Below, in pieces: positions 1-6,357 of a stretch of 10,217 bases of DNA. The position numbers were made by a program, and so were the translations under genes. This DNA is from Limisphaerales bacterium. GTDB lineage: Bacteria; Verrucomicrobiota; Verrucomicrobiia; Limisphaerales; UBA11358. Position 1 is the stretch's first letter, and the number at the start of each line of letters is the position of its first letter. The stretch lies in NCBI GenBank assembly GCA_003133815.1, contig PKZR01000302.1, positions 1 to 10,217 of the forward strand, in the 5' to 3' direction. The notes beneath the pieces are model-generated. The model ran no database searches. It was not told the origin of the DNA and saw nothing but the letters and a program-made list of their open reading frames with translations.

Positions 1-1106
1 CGGAGGAACTTGCAGTGGACGCGATGAAGCGCGGCGCGGACGATTACATCGCCAAAGGAAGGCTGCAAATTGACGAGCTGGAAATGCGGATCGCACGCGC
101 ATTGCGGCATCAGAACCTGGAAACGGAAAATGTTTCCCTGCGGCAGCAGCTCGATTCCAAATTTGGCCTGGAAAACATTGTCGGTGAATCGCCGGAAATG
201 AGGGAAATTTTTGAAATCGTCCAGCAGGTCGCGCCGACGCGCGCGTCGGTTTTGATTGGCGGCGAAAGCGGCACGGGCAAGGAACTTGTGGCGAAGGCGA
301 TTCACCAGTTGAGTCCTCGCGCGAAGCAGCCGTTCGTGACGGTGCATTGCGCCGCACTCTCGCCGACACTTTTGGAGAGCGAATTGTTCGGCCACGAAAA
401 AGGCGCGTTCACCGGCGCGCATGAACGGCGCATCGGCCGGTTCGAGCAGGCACAGGGCGGAACGCTTTTTCTCGACGAAATCGGGGAGATTGACGCGACG
501 ATTCAGGTGAAGCTATTGCGGTTTTTGGGCGAGCGGACCTTCGAACGCGTCGGCTCTAACAAAACTTTGACGGCGGACTTGCGGCTTGTTGCTGCCACGA
601 ACAAAAACTTGGAAGAACTCATCAAAATCGGAAAATTCCGCGAGGACTTGTTTTTCCGGCTGCGCGTGGTGGAAATCAATCTGCCGCCGTTGCGCGGGCG
701 GCCGGATGACATTCCGCTGCTGGCGCAAAAGTTTTTGCATGAGTTCGCAAGCGAGAACAATAAACCGGTGAACGATTTCACGGCGGAAGCGCTCCAACTG
801 CTGATGCATTACAACTGGCCCGGCAATGTGCGTGAACTCCGGACGTCCGTCGAACACGCCGTGGTGTTGTGCCGGGGAGAAAAAATTGCGGCGCGCGACC
901 TGCCGCCGTCCGTACGAACCGGTCGGATGGGTGAAATGCAATTGTCACTACAAAAAGATTCGACCGTTAAAGATGCGGAGAAACAATTAATTGTTCGAGC
1001 CTTGAAAGAGGCGGATGGCAACCGCACACTGGCCGCGAAAAAAATCGGCATGAGCCGGCGGACGTTTCACCGGAAACTGCACGCGTATAATTTGGAAGGA
1101 CATTGA
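1..1106 (+). CDS. NtrC-family sigma-54-dependent response regulator, 5' end outside window
   Basis: DNA-binding transcription activator that uses ATP hydrolysis to open sigma-54 RNA polymerase promoters, normally switched on by phosphorylation from a partner histidine kinase. The frame is open to the left edge (first full codon at 3) and begins inside the end of a receiver domain: EELAVDAMKRGADDYIAKG contains the typical GADDYIAK segment with the conserved lysine. The GTG at 15 is therefore internal, not a start. Counting from that GTG, the AAA+ domain shows Walker A GESGTGKE (83-90), the sigma-54 contact loop GAFTGA (130-135), Walker B GGTLFLDE (148-155), FREDLFFRL (208-216) and WPGNVREL (268-275). 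A Fis-type helix-turn-helix ends the protein (about 320-357, NRTLAAKKIGMSRRTFHRKL). All activity motifs are intact; the phospho-acceptor Asp lies outside the window. A small deviation is HCAAL where NCAAL is usual. The following gene starts 3 nt after the stop, so the pair is probably one transcript. The target promoters cannot be inferred. Confidence 0.96.
   Translation, partial: EELAVDAMKRGADDYIAKGRLQIDELEMRIARALRHQNLETENVSLRQQLDSKFGLENIVGESPEMREIFEIVQQVAPTRASVLIGGESGTGKELVAKAIHQLSPRAKQPFVTVHCAALSPTLLESELFGHEKGAFTGAHERRIGRFEQAQGGTLFLDEIGEIDATIQVKLLRFLGERTFERVGSNKTLTADLRLVAATNKNLEELIKIGKFREDLFFRLRVVEINLPPLRGRPDDIPLLAQKFLHEFASENNKPVNDFTAEALQLLMHYNWPGNVRELRTSVEHAVVLCRGEKIAARDLPPSVRTGRMGEMQLSLQKDSTVKDAEKQLIVRALKEADGNRTLAAKKIGMSRRTFHRKLHAYNLEGH
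1094..1100 (+). promoter_or_regulatory. Shine-Dalgarno site for the GT39-like gene
   Basis: GGAAGGA lies within the last codons of the response regulator, 9 nt before the ATG at 1110. Together with the 3-nt gap between stop and start this supports the chosen start and suggests translational coupling. Confidence 0.6.
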
Positions 1107-1109
1107 TAT

Positions 1110-2939
1110 ATGGTGTTCCAGGAAATCATTCAGGCTGCAATCCATAAAATGGAAGTGGGCGGAGGCGCGCGCGTCCTGCGAGTGGTCGCGCTGGTGGCTG
1201 CGGTTCTGACGATGGCGATATTGTATGACTCGTGCGCGTATCGAAATTTCTCCACTCCGGAAGCGATGGACTCAGCGCAACTAGCCCGCAATATCTCAGA
1301 AGGAAAAGGCTACACGACTTTGTTCATCCGGCCTTTCAGCCTTTATTTGGTTCAATCCCATAACCAAACCAAAAGTCGGGCGACAGCGGCGAATGCAGGC
1401 GCTGATTTTGCGCGTATCAATACTGTTCATCCGGATATCGCCAATCCACCCGTGTATCCCGTAGTGCTGGCGGGGTTGATGAAAGCAATACCGTTTCATT
1501 ACGACGTGGATTTCAAAAAGCCGTTCTGGAGTGAAGGCGGAAGATTCTCGCGCTATCAACCTGATTTTCAAATCGCGGTCTTCAACGAAATACTGCTTCT
1601 GGCCGTCGTCATAATGACATTTTTTATCGCGCAGAAATTGTTCGACACCGCGGCAGCGTGGCTTTCGGCGTTGCTGACGTTTGGCTGCGAATTGCTGTGG
1701 CGGTTTAGTGTGTCGGGTTTGTCCACGATGCTGCTGCTGGTGATATTTCTGGCGCTGACTTGGTGCGTTTTGAAAATCGAAGAGGCGGCGCGTGAAGAGC
1801 AGCCCAATGCACGGCGGTTGCTGTTGTGGTCGCTGGCGGCGGGAACTCTGGTCGGGATTGGGGCTTTGACACGCTATTCATTTGGCTGGGCCGTCATTCC
1901 GCTGGTGGCATTTCTGAGTCTTTTTGGTGGGCAGCGACGCGTGCCGCAAGCACTGGCGGCTCTTGCCATGTTTGCGCTGTTGCTGACGCCATGGGTTGCC
2001 CGAAACTACGCGGTAAGCGGCACGCCATTCGGCACGGCGGGTTTTGCATGGATTGAGGGGACATATATTTTCCCGAATTTCCGCCTGGAACGGTCGCTCC
2101 ATCCCGATTTGACGCTTCCGTTCCGCCTGACTCCGTATGTCCACAAATTGCTGGTCAATTTGCGTGTCGTCGTCCAGACCGACCTGCCGAGGCTGGGCGG
2201 AAGCTGGGCGACGCTGCTCTTTCTCACGGGTTTGTTGATGGGATTTCGCAATGTAGCAACCAAGCGGATGCGTTATTTTTTGCTGATGTGCCTTGGCGTG
2301 TTCATGATCTGCCAGGCGTTGGGGCAAACGCAGCTTTCCGCGGAATCGCCTGATGTTAATTCCGAAAATCTCTTGGTGCTCCTTGCGCCGCTGGTTTTCA
2401 TGTATGGCATAAGTTTGTTCCTCACATTTCTGGATCAAATGAACCTGCCACTGCCGCCATTGCGTTATTTCGTCATCGCGCTGTTCGTGACGGTATCGTG
2501 CCTGCCAATGATTTCCACACTGTCCCCTCCCAAAACACAACCGGTGGCCTATCCGCCTTATTACCCGCCAGAAATCCAGACGACCGCCGGATGGATGAAG
2601 GGAAATGAATTGATGATGAGCGACGTGCCGTGGGCAGTGGCGTGGTATGGCAAGCGCCAGTGTGTCTGGATCACGCTGGACGCTGAGAACGAATTCTTCG
2701 CCCTAAATGACTATATCAAACCGGTGCAGGCGCTTTATCTCACGCCAGAAACCATGGATGGCAGGTTCATTTCCGACTGGATAACCCCGCACGAATTCAG
2801 CTGGGGTTCCTTCATCATCCAAGCCGTTCTTCAAAACCAGATCCCGCCGAAATTCCCCCTGCGTTTTGCGCCTCCGGTAAAATTTCTACCAGACCGGCTT
2901 TTCCTGACCGACCGCGAGCGCTGGAAACTGACGCAATAA
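1110..2939 (+). CDS. Multi-spanning membrane protein, probable GT-C/GT39-like glycosyltransferase
   Basis: 609 residues. It probably transfers a sugar from a polyprenyl-phosphate carrier to a lipid, glycan or protein on the outer face of the inner membrane. One hydrophobic segment (about 22-40) is followed by an exposed loop with acidic residues (EAMDSAQLARNISEGKGY, 51-68). In the PMT/ArnT/GT39 superfamily an Asp in the first extracytoplasmic loop is catalytic, so D54 is the candidate. Further hydrophobic stretches lie near 157-175, 183-222, 238-272, 279-296, 366-380, 388-404, 419-440 and 452-470. The sequence TPWVARNYAVSGTPF (293-307) resembles the P-W-x-x-R-N-Y segment common in bacterial GT39 proteins. 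The remaining ~140 residues (about 471-609) are mostly hydrophilic and probably periplasmic, as in many GT-C enzymes. The assignment rests on architecture and short motifs, so donor and acceptor are unknown. It ends 3 nt before the convergent sua5 stop. Confidence 0.7.
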   Translation: MVFQEIIQAAIHKMEVGGGARVLRVVALVAAVLTMAILYDSCAYRNFSTPEAMDSAQLARNISEGKGYTTLFIRPFSLYLVQSHNQTKSRATAANAGADFARINTVHPDIANPPVYPVVLAGLMKAIPFHYDVDFKKPFWSEGGRFSRYQPDFQIAVFNEILLLAVVIMTFFIAQKLFDTAAAWLSALLTFGCELLWRFSVSGLSTMLLLVIFLALTWCVLKIEEAAREEQPNARRLLLWSLAAGTLVGIGALTRYSFGWAVIPLVAFLSLFGGQRRVPQALAALAMFALLLTPWVARNYAVSGTPFGTAGFAWIEGTYIFPNFRLERSLHPDLTLPFRLTPYVHKLLVNLRVVVQTDLPRLGGSWATLLFLTGLLMGFRNVATKRMRYFLLMCLGVFMICQALGQTQLSAESPDVNSENLLVLLAPLVFMYGISLFLTFLDQMNLPLPPLRYFVIALFVTVSCLPMISTLSPPKTQPVAYPPYYPPEIQTTAGWMKGNELMMSDVPWAVAWYGKRQCVWITLDAENEFFALNDYIKPVQALYLTPETMDGRFISDWITPHEFSWGSFIIQAVLQNQIPPKFPLRFAPPVKFLPDRLFLTDRERWKLTQ

Positions 2940-2942
2940 ATT

Positions 2943-3953
2943 TCACGAAGACGCGCGCCGCAATCTGTCGGCAATTCCGGACCATTCCGGCAAATCCGGC
3001 GGCGCTTCAACAACAATCAGCTCCGCGCCAGCTTCATCGCAGCGGTGCAACTCTGCATAAATCGCCCGGGCGAATGCTTCTGCATCGTGGGGAATCACGC
3101 TCACATTGGCTGCATCAAACCCCGATGGAATTCTCGTGTGGGCAATCACATGGCACTTTGCCAAATCTGAAACGCGATGCGCGAAGTGATCTCGAAGTTC
3201 GTTTTCATCCTTCCAATTCATTACAACAAGTTTTGCTTTCGGCGCATAATGTTTTTTCAACAAGCCCGGACTGCGCAGGCTTTTCTCACTTCCCATTTTA
3301 GACTTCTCACTTCCCACCTCGCCGATGACTGCCACGAGCGATTCGGCATGGATCATTCCCGGTCGCAAAATTGATGGCGGCGAAACCGTCAAATCCAAGA
3401 CTGTTGACTCGATTCCGACCTGGGATTGGCCGCCGTCTACAATCAGTGGAATTTTCCCACCTAAACTTCTGCTAACGTGCTCCGCGTTCGTTGGTGAAAT
3501 GGAATTGGACAGATTGGCGCTCGGTGCGGCCAATGGAAAATCACATTCGAGAATCACGGCTTGAATAAATGGGTGGCTCGGCCAGCGGATTCCGACGGTT
3601 TGGCCACCCGCCGCCACAATTTCCGGGATTTTCTCGGCACGAGGCAAAATGACGGTCAACGGACCCGGCCAAAAACTTCTGGCCAGCTTCTCCGCAACCG
3701 GCGGAAAATTTTTCACGCAGCTTTTCGCCATTTCGTTGCTGGCGACGTGTACGATGATTGGATTGTTCGCAGGACGCCCCTTGATTTTGAAAATCTTTGC
3801 GATGGCATTTTCTTCGAGAGCATTTGCAGCCAGGCCATAAACCGTTTCCGTCGGCAACGCGACGACTTCACCGGCGCGAAGTAGTTCCGCCGCGTGACGG
3901 ACGGCCTTTTGAAAAAGCTCCGGCGTGTGGGTGGATAAAACTTCAGCGGTCAC
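2943..3953 (-). CDS. sua5: Threonylcarbamoyl-AMP synthase, Sua5 type (YrdC domain plus Sua5 domain)
   Basis: Cytoplasmic enzyme that makes L-threonylcarbamoyl-AMP from threonine, bicarbonate and ATP, the first step of t6A37 modification in ANN-decoding tRNAs; the transfer step needs TsaD and partners, not seen here. 336 residues, the length of the two-domain Sua5 form rather than short TsaC. The YrdC domain includes LPTETVYGLA (33-42), the K-x-R motif KGRP (58-61), GIRWPSHP (121-128), PSAN (144-147, the S-x-N motif) and GIESTVLDL (180-188). The linker ends in SPGLLKKHYAPKA (228-240), whose HYAP is characteristic of Sua5. The C-terminal domain ends in WSGIADRLRRA (324-334). The start is GTG, 3 nt after the permease stop, with no clear Shine-Dalgarno, so translation may be coupled to the exporter operon. 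The linker holds a GSEKS duplication (214-218 and 221-225) encoded by a 7-nt repeat array. Confidence 0.95.
   Translation of the reverse strand: MTAEVLSTHTPELFQKAVRHAAELLRAGEVVALPTETVYGLAANALEENAIAKIFKIKGRPANNPIIVHVASNEMAKSCVKNFPPVAEKLARSFWPGPLTVILPRAEKIPEIVAAGGQTVGIRWPSHPFIQAVILECDFPLAAPSANLSNSISPTNAEHVSRSLGGKIPLIVDGGQSQVGIESTVLDLTVSPPSILRPGMIHAESLVAVIGEVGSEKSKMGSEKSLRSPGLLKKHYAPKAKLVVMNWKDENELRDHFAHRVSDLAKCHVIAHTRIPSGFDAANVSVIPHDAEAFARAIYAELHRCDEAGAELIVVEAPPDLPEWSGIADRLRRASS
3283..3317. repeat. In-frame 7-nt repeat array in the sua5 linker
   Basis: Five consecutive 7-nt units on the plus strand: TTCTCAC, TTCCCAT, TTTAGAC, TTCTCAC, TTCCCAC. The 13-mer TTCTCACTTCCCA is exact at 3283-3295 and 3304-3316, 21 nt apart (three heptads, seven codons). 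On the coding strand the units read like GGGAAGT and GAGAAGT and encode GSEKS twice. The units match the family consensus of the arrays at 5167-5201 and 5553-5573, except for the central, degenerate one. The location between two folded domains is one that tolerates extra residues. Confidence 0.75.
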
Positions 3954-3956
3954 GCG

Positions 3957-5162
3957 CTATTCGTAGCGCAAAGCGTCAATCGGGTCGAGCTTGGACGCTT
4001 TCCATGCAGGATAAAAACCTGAGACGATGCCGATGAGGGCGCTGGAAACAAAGGCAATGGCCATCCAGACAAACGGTGTGACGGTCGGCCAATGCCTGAT
4101 GTAGGCGATGAGCCATGAAAAGCCCATGCCGCCCATGATGCCAATCGAACCGCCAATCGCACTCAACGTGACGGCCTCGATCAGAAATTGCACAAGGATG
4201 TCCGCCGCGCGCGCCCCCACAGCCATGCGGATGCCGATTTCGCGGGTCCGCTCGGTGACGCTGACGAGCATGATGTTCATGATGCCGATGCCGCCGACCA
4301 CGAGCGACACGGCGGCGACGCCCGCGAGCAAAAAGCTCATCGCACGCGAAGTGGCCGTGACGGCCTGCATCAGTTCCAACTGGTTGCGCACGGTGAAATC
4401 TTGTTCCTTGCTGCGATGCCGGGTGAGAAGCAAATCCGTGATGTCATTCTGCACGCTGTCTATGACCTTGTCGTTGGCGGCCTGCACCAGAATGTCGTTC
4501 ACGAATGTGCGCGTGGTGATGCGGTGCATGTGGCTCGTGTATGGGACGACAATCGTGTCGTCTTGATCCTGTCCGAAAAGATTAAAGCCTTTGGCACCTA
4601 GCACGCCGACAATCAGAAACGGAAGGTTGCGAATGCGAATGGTCTGGCCAACGGGATTTTGGTTGGGAAATAATTCGTCGGCCACGGTTTGGCCGATGAT
4701 GGCGGTTTTGGCCAGACTGCGCACATCCTGATCACCAAACATCGCGCCGCTGCCCATGGACCAATTGCGGATTTGCGGGTAATCTGGAGATTCGCCCATG
4801 ACCTGCGTGTTCCAATTCAGGCCGTTCGCCAGCACCTGTTCGCGGTCGCGCACTTCGGGACTGACTGCCACCACATTTTTTATTCCTGCAATCGCCTTGG
4901 CATCCTCGACGGTCAACGTCGGCGCACTGCCCCAGCCTCCGCGCATCGCGCCGCTGGTGAAATTGCCGGAAAACACCGTGATGACACTTTCACCCAGACT
5001 GGAAACCTGATCTTCGACCTGTTTCGTTGCGCCGCTTGTCAAACTGACCGAGCCGATGACAGCTCCTACCCCGATGATGATGCCAAGCATCGTCAACAAA
5101 GAACGCATCTTGTTCCGTCGCAGCGCGCGCCCGGCGATCCGGATTGAGGCGAAGATTCTCAT
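3957..5162 (-). CDS. MacB-like ABC transporter permease
   Basis: Inner-membrane permease of a type VII (MacB/LolCDE/FtsX-like) ABC transporter. It transmits ATP-driven motion to a periplasmic domain instead of moving substrate through the membrane itself. 401 residues with the standard layout: an N-terminal cytoplasmic segment, TM1 (about 21-43, LLTMLGIIIGVGAVIG), a large periplasmic domain (about 45-270), then three TMs (about 273-300, 322-352 and 363-386). Between TM2 and TM3 lies the typical SVTERTREIGIRMAVGA segment (301-317) that contacts the ATPase, and the end is KLDPIDALRYE. It lacks the N-terminal ATPase found in fused E. coli MacB; the ATPase is the separate gene at 5576-6355, with a small gene in between. 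The ATG at 5162 fits the usual family N-terminus, but no Shine-Dalgarno precedes it because the upstream bases belong to a pyrimidine-rich repeat array. Substrate unknown. Confidence 0.95.
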   Translation of the reverse strand: MRIFASIRIAGRALRRNKMRSLLTMLGIIIGVGAVIGSVSLTSGATKQVEDQVSSLGESVITVFSGNFTSGAMRGGWGSAPTLTVEDAKAIAGIKNVVAVSPEVRDREQVLANGLNWNTQVMGESPDYPQIRNWSMGSGAMFGDQDVRSLAKTAIIGQTVADELFPNQNPVGQTIRIRNLPFLIVGVLGAKGFNLFGQDQDDTIVVPYTSHMHRITTRTFVNDILVQAANDKVIDSVQNDITDLLLTRHRSKEQDFTVRNQLELMQAVTATSRAMSFLLAGVAAVSLVVGGIGIMNIMLVSVTERTREIGIRMAVGARAADILVQFLIEAVTLSAIGGSIGIMGGMGFSWLIAYIRHWPTVTPFVWMAIAFVSSALIGIVSGFYPAWKASKLDPIDALRYE

Positions 5163-5166
5163 CTTG

Positions 5167-5201
5167 GGGAAATGAAAAATGAAAAATGAAAAATGAAAAA
5201 G
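5167..5201. repeat. 7-nt repeat array downstream of the S23 gene
   Basis: Plus-strand units are GGGAAAT, then three GAAAAAT, then GAAAAAG; equivalently ATGAAAA occurs four times in tandem (5172-5199). The array fills nearly all of the 43-nt gap between the S23 stop (5206) and the permease start (5162). On the transcribed (minus) strand it reads as pyrimidine units ATTTTTC ending in ATTTCCC, the reverse orientation to the array at the other end of the S23 gene. Confidence 0.9.
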
Positions 5202-5205
5202 CTGC

Positions 5206-5568
5206 TCATTCGTAACCTCGTGCTTTTTTCAGGATGGTGATAAAAATGGCAACCAGCTCTCCGGACTCGGATACCAGCGCATTCAATTTCTTCGCCGGAA
5301 CAATCTTTTCATCCAGCAACAGTTCCAGCCAATACAAGGTTTCGTCCGCTTCCTTCAACCAGTCACCCATCTTGGAAATGAACTCAGCCTTTGAACGCGC
5401 ACGGTTGGCTTCACGGTAATTGGCACCAACCGAAGTTCCGGAGCGTAAGACCTGTTTGCCAAGGACTTGAGCCACCGCATCCGTTTTGGAAAGGCTGCCA
5501 TAAAGATGGATGATCCGGCGCGCAAACATTTTGGTGCGCGGCAGCAGATCTTTTTCTTCATTCTTCAT
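5206..5568 (-). CDS. S23-type four-helix-bundle protein (23S rRNA intervening-sequence protein family)
   Basis: 120 residues, the usual size for this family (TIGR02436/PF05635-like). The hallmark segments are present: DLLPRTKMFARRIIHL (7-22), SGTSVGANYREA (43-54) with RARSKAEF (56-63), and KEADETLYWLELL (72-84). The rest is predicted helical. There is no signal peptide, no membrane segment and no recognisable catalytic motif. The family was named from genes inside intervening sequences of 23S rRNA in some bacteria, but most members, like this one, are not near rRNA. Avd, the accessory protein of diversity-generating retroelements, has a related fold. The molecular role of stand-alone members is not established. 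Position is the odd point: it lies between the ATPase and permease of one transporter, 7 nt after the ATPase stop. Its ATG and first codons are made of heptad repeats. AGGAAG precedes the start but only about 2 nt away. Confidence 0.92.
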   Translation of the reverse strand: MKNEEKDLLPRTKMFARRIIHLYGSLSKTDAVAQVLGKQVLRSGTSVGANYREANRARSKAEFISKMGDWLKEADETLYWLELLLDEKIVPAKKLNALVSESGELVAIFITILKKARGYE

Positions 5569-5573
5569 TCTTC
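5553..5573. repeat. 7-nt repeat array overlapping the S23 start codon
   Basis: On the minus strand the units read GAAGAAT, GAAGAAT, GAAGAAA. The ATG at 5568 spans the junction of the first two units, and a second ATG at 5561 lies 7 nt on, out of frame. The array encodes residues 1-5 of the S23 protein and contributes its upstream purine-rich bases. It matches the GRRRART consensus shared with the other two arrays. Confidence 0.8.
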
Positions 5574-5575
5574 CT
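5569..5575 (-). promoter_or_regulatory. Purine-rich AGGAAGA before the S23 start, possible Shine-Dalgarno
   Basis: The sequence between the ATPase TGA (5576-5578) and the ATG (5568) is AGGAAGA. It resembles a Shine-Dalgarno, but its core is closer to the start than the usual 5-9 nt. Initiation may rely on coupling to the ATPase stop, or be inefficient. Confidence 0.35.
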
Positions 5576-6355
5576 TCACGCCAACTGGACGGCTTTTTGC
5601 TCTTGTTTCAATTTTCCGAGCTCCTGCTCCGCGTTCAGCCGGTCGGCCACCTTTTCATCCGTCAAAATTTTCCCGTCGCGCAAAATGACCATGCGCTTGG
5701 TGTAACGAGCCACGTCCAGTTCGTGCGTCACCATGACAATTGTGATTCCCTGTTCGTTTAATTTTTGGAACACGCCCATGATCTCGATGCTCGTCTGGCT
5801 GTCCAAATTTCCAGTCGGCTCATCCGCGAGCAGGAGCGAGGGCCGGTTCACCAGCGCCCGCGCGATGGCGACGCGCTGCTGCTGCCCGCCGGAAAGCTGG
5901 TTGGGATGATGGTCGGCACGCTGGCCCAAACCGACGAGTCCGAGTGCGTGTGTGGCGCGTTCAAACTGTTCTGGCGCGGGAATGCGCACACGGCTGTATT
6001 GCATCGGCATCTCGACATTTTCCAGCGCGGACGTGCGTGACAACAAATTGAATCCCTGGAAAACAAAGCCGATTTTTTCGTTGCGGATGTCAGCCAATTC
6101 ATCGCGGTTCAACGTGGAAATGTCGATCCCGTCCAGCCAGTAATGTCCGGCGGTCGGCCGGTCCAATGCGCCGATCATGTTCATCAACGTGGATTTCCCG
6201 GAGCCGCTTGAACCCATGATGGCGACAAATTCGCCCGCTAAAATATCCAGGGAAACGCCCCGGACCGCATGAACGTCCACTTCACCGGTGTGATACGTCT
6301 TGTGTATTTCCTCGAGCTTGATGACGTGGTTGGTTTGCACGGTCGGCTTTTTCAA
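5576..6355 (-). CDS. ABC transporter ATPase, MacB/LolD-like
   Basis: Cytoplasmic ATP-hydrolysing subunit that should pair with the permease encoded at 3957-5162. 259 residues with all nucleotide-binding motifs: Walker A GSSGSGKST (48-56), Q-loop Q100, signature LSGGQ (154-158), Walker B LLLADE (174-179) followed by PTGNLD, and the switch histidine H211. The spacing and GNLDS sequence are typical of the LolD/MacB/FtsE group. A charged C-terminal tail (about 236-257) is longer than in minimal LolD-type ATPases. The start is uncertain: the longest frame begins with TTG at 6355, 2 nt after the macA-like stop; GTG at 6340 would remove five residues; neither has a clear Shine-Dalgarno. Close packing with the adaptor gene indicates one transcript and probably coupled translation. 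Confidence 0.96.
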   Translation of the reverse strand: MKKPTVQTNHVIKLEEIHKTYHTGEVDVHAVRGVSLDILAGEFVAIMGSSGSGKSTLMNMIGALDRPTAGHYWLDGIDISTLNRDELADIRNEKIGFVFQGFNLLSRTSALENVEMPMQYSRVRIPAPEQFERATHALGLVGLGQRADHHPNQLSGGQQQRVAIARALVNRPSLLLADEPTGNLDSQTSIEIMGVFQKLNEQGITIVMVTHELDVARYTKRMVILRDGKILTDEKVADRLNAEQELGKLKQEQKAVQLA

Positions 6356-6357
6356 AA

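Larger units (their letters stand above)
5167..5575 (-). mobile_element. Candidate repeat-bounded cassette carrying the S23 gene
   Basis: The S23 gene and its two flanking heptad arrays form a unit of about 409 bp between two genes whose products normally act as partners and are usually adjacent or fused. The arrays belong to one repeat family and face each other (purine-rich on the minus strand at 5553-5573, purine-rich on the plus strand at 5167-5201), like imperfect terminal inverted repeats. There is no transposase, recombinase or clear target-site duplication, so calling it mobile is inference from layout. The alternative is an old, stably inherited operon member whose spacers expanded by slippage. 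Confidence 0.3.

Noticed and set aside
15..17. GTG at 15 as the true start of the response regulator
   Set aside because: The frame is open upstream to the window edge, and the residues before and after it are the end of a receiver domain.
1878..2540. Long open frame on the minus strand opposite the GT39-like gene
   Set aside because: Gln/Arg/His-rich translation without recognisable motifs, while the plus strand reads as a coherent membrane protein.
3151..3163. TGGCACTTTGCCA palindrome as a sigma-54 promoter or terminator
   Set aside because: The GG and GC elements are not at the spacing required for sigma-54, the stem is only 5 bp with no T-run, and it lies inside sua5 coding sequence.
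5167..5201. CRISPR-like array
   Set aside because: The units are 7 nt and tandem without spacers, and no cas gene is present.
5206..5568. Diversity-generating retroelement suggested by an Avd-like fold
   Set aside because: No reverse transcriptase and no template/variable repeat pair is visible in the window; the flanking repeats are only 7-nt units.
5206..5568. 23S rRNA intervening sequence
   Set aside because: The family name suggests it, but no rRNA sequence flanks the gene; both sides are transporter genes.
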